Translations under genes and position numbers: made by a program | Notes under the pieces: generated by a model | The model's input: the letters and a program-made list of their open reading frames with translations, nothing else | Database searches by the model: none | What the model was told of the DNA's origin: nothing | Part shown: positions 5,755 through 6,136 of the stretch, in pieces | How positions within the stretch are numbered: position 1 is the stretch's first letter | How the letters are laid out: every line of letters starts with the position of its first letter | NCBI GenBank assembly: GCA_007119305.1 | Contig: SKPY01000489.1 | Location: 1-6,136, forward strand | Reading direction: 5' to 3' | Length of the DNA: 6,136 nt | Source: Nitriliruptorales bacterium | GTDB taxonomy: Bacteria > Actinomycetota > Nitriliruptoria > Euzebyales > Egibacteraceae

Positions 5755-5768
5755 CACGGGTTACCGTG
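5755..5768 (+). promoter_or_regulatory. Candidate aceE promoter -10 box within an inverted repeat
   Basis: TACCGT (5762-5767) fits the TAnnnT -10 pattern and is embedded in CACGG-GTTA-CCGTG, a perfect five-base inverted repeat with a four-base spacer. A regulator binding the dyad would block the promoter. Transcription would start around 5774-5777, which leaves an aceE leader of about 45 bases, or starts at the ATG of the small upstream ORF. No -35 box is recognised. Confidence 0.4.
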
Positions 5769-5776
5769 AGGCCCTG

Positions 5777-5791
5777 ATGTCGCCGGCATGA
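5777..5791 (+). CDS. Possible four-codon upstream ORF (MSPA)
   Basis: ATG at 5777 opens a four-codon frame ending in TGA at 5789-5791. The ATG lies nine bases after the -10-like TACCGT, so it could be translated leaderlessly. Its stop overlaps, as ATGA, an ATG at 5788 that is in frame with aceE. It may be chance; nothing in the encoded peptide suggests attenuation by a particular amino acid. Confidence 0.2.
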   Translation: MSPA

Positions 5792-5805
5792 CGGGCAGCG
5801 GGCCC

Positions 5806-5812
5806 AAGGGAG
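5806..5812 (+). promoter_or_regulatory. aceE ribosome binding site
   Basis: AAGGGAG stands eight bases before the GTG at 5821 and is the only Shine-Dalgarno-like stretch near the candidate starts. It favours GTG 5821 over the in-frame ATG at 5788, which has none. Confidence 0.6.
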
Positions 5813-5820
5813 CGTCGAGC

Positions 5821-6136
5821 GTGGCCGAGGTGCGAGAGCAACAGGAGTTCGTCGGTGACGGGGAGCGGCCGATCATCACCGACGGTCTGCCGGCCCAGTA
5901 CCCCGACATCGACGAGACGGAGACCGCCGAGTGGCTGGAGTCCTTCGACGCCGTGGTCGAGGCGCACGGCAAGTCGCGGGGCCGCTTCCTGCTGCTGAAG
6001 GTGCTCGAGCGGGCGCGCCAGCGGAACATCGGGATCCCGTCGCTGACCACCACCGACTACATCAACACCATCCCGCCGGAGCGCGAGCCCGACTTCCCCG
6101 GCGACGAGCACCTCGAGCGGCGCATCCGCGCCTACA
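5821..6136 (+). CDS. aceE: Pyruvate dehydrogenase E1 component (homodimeric AceE type), N-terminal part
   Basis: The frame stays open to the window end, giving the first 105 residues of a protein normally about 900 long. AceE is the thiamine-diphosphate E1 subunit that decarboxylates pyruvate and acetylates the E2 lipoyl groups, feeding acetyl-CoA into the TCA cycle. Diagnostic stretches are YPDIDETETAEWLESFDAVV (27-46), RGRFLLLKVLERARQRNIGIP (53-73), TTTDYINTIPPEREPDFPGDE (76-96) and LERRIRAY (98-105), the conserved start of homodimeric E1 found in enterobacteria and actinobacteria. The ThDP-binding regions lie beyond the window. GTG 5821 is preferred because of AAGGGAG eight bases upstream; ATG 5788 is in frame and would add eleven residues (MTGSGPKGASS) but lacks a ribosome binding site. 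It is transcribed away from the Rpf-like gene. Confidence 0.93.
   Translation, partial: MAEVREQQEFVGDGERPIITDGLPAQYPDIDETETAEWLESFDAVVEAHGKSRGRFLLLKVLERARQRNIGIPSLTTTDYINTIPPEREPDFPGDEHLERRIRAY

Larger units (their letters stand above)
5507..5820. other. Divergent intergenic region between the Rpf-like gene and aceE
   Basis: I see no gene in these 314 bp apart from a possible four-codon ORF (5777-5791). For the minus direction, the only TA step between 5507 and 5760 lies in TACCGA (5559 down to 5554), a possible imperfect -10 box leaving a leader of about 40 bases. Bases 5617-5626 and 5645-5654 form a 10-bp inverted repeat with one G-T pair and an 18-base loop. TCGGGCCCC occurs twice (5683-5691 and 5704-5712). 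The aceE-proximal end carries TACCGT within a small dyad. I looked for the c-di-AMP (ydaO-type) riboswitch often found ahead of Rpf and other cell-wall hydrolase genes in actinobacteria and did not recognise its conserved segments. Confidence 0.6.

Noticed and set aside
5507..5760. c-di-AMP (ydaO-type) riboswitch ahead of the Rpf-like gene
   Set aside because: The gene context would be right for actinobacteria, but I could not find the conserved riboswitch segments on the minus strand; a covariance-model search would settle it.
3902..5791. A 629-codon plus-strand frame opposite the lipoprotein, helical-protein and Rpf-like genes
   Set aside because: The opposite strand encodes recognisable proteins with a lipobox, signal peptide, ribosome sites and an Rpf domain. 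The plus-strand reading is Gly/Val/Arg-rich without motifs and is the mirror of GC-rich codons.
1..6136. A mobile element, defence island or biosynthetic cluster
   Set aside because: No transposase, integrase, attachment repeats, tRNA, nuclease or toxin-antitoxin pair is visible, and base composition is uniform throughout.

Overview
The window is gene-dense, very GC-rich DNA with strong G/C preference at third codon positions. It has frequent GTG starts and one TTG start, and several TAnnnT boxes a few bases ahead of start codons that lack a Shine-Dalgarno. Together with a homodimeric-type pyruvate dehydrogenase E1 (AceE), an Rpf-like secreted muralytic protein and a protein resembling an uncharacterised actinobacterial family, this points to a high-GC Actinomycetota. 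A deep-branching lineage such as Nitriliruptoria is possible but is only an impression from the style of the Rpf protein. No tRNA, rRNA, CRISPR array, insertion sequence or phage gene is visible.

Layout, left to right. (1) Bases 1-879, plus strand: the 3' part of a GAF-type sensor histidine kinase cut by the window edge. (2) 876-1955, minus: an NAD-dependent leucine/valine dehydrogenase of the Glu/Leu/Phe/Val family, convergent with the kinase so that the two stop codons overlap in CTAG. (3) 1956-2038: an 83-bp divergent control region with two adjacent palindromes and a candidate -10 box for each direction. (4) 2039-2845, plus: a 268-residue protein of unknown function. (5) 4714-2868, minus: a compact three-gene unit of small lipoprotein, 155-residue helical protein and PLP-dependent threonine/serine dehydratase, the last two joined by a TTGA stop/start overlap. 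(6) 5506-4760, minus: a secreted Rpf-like (resuscitation-promoting-factor fold) protein with an enlarged active-site loop, just upstream of that unit. (7) 5507-5820: a 314-bp divergent intergenic region. (8) 5821 to the end, plus: the first 105 residues of AceE.

Functionally the window mixes central carbon and amino-acid catabolism with cell-wall remodelling and signalling. Branched-chain amino acid deamination, threonine/serine deamination to 2-oxoacids and pyruvate oxidation all concern 2-oxoacids, but these genes sit in separate transcription units and look like an ordinary chromosomal neighbourhood rather than a dedicated pathway island. The parts with real unknown content are the lipoprotein/helical-protein pair placed between an Rpf and a deaminase, the 268-residue protein, the Rpf loop insertion, and the regulatory architecture ahead of aceE (a dyad over the -10 box and a four-codon upstream ORF). 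No convincing large new system is present.
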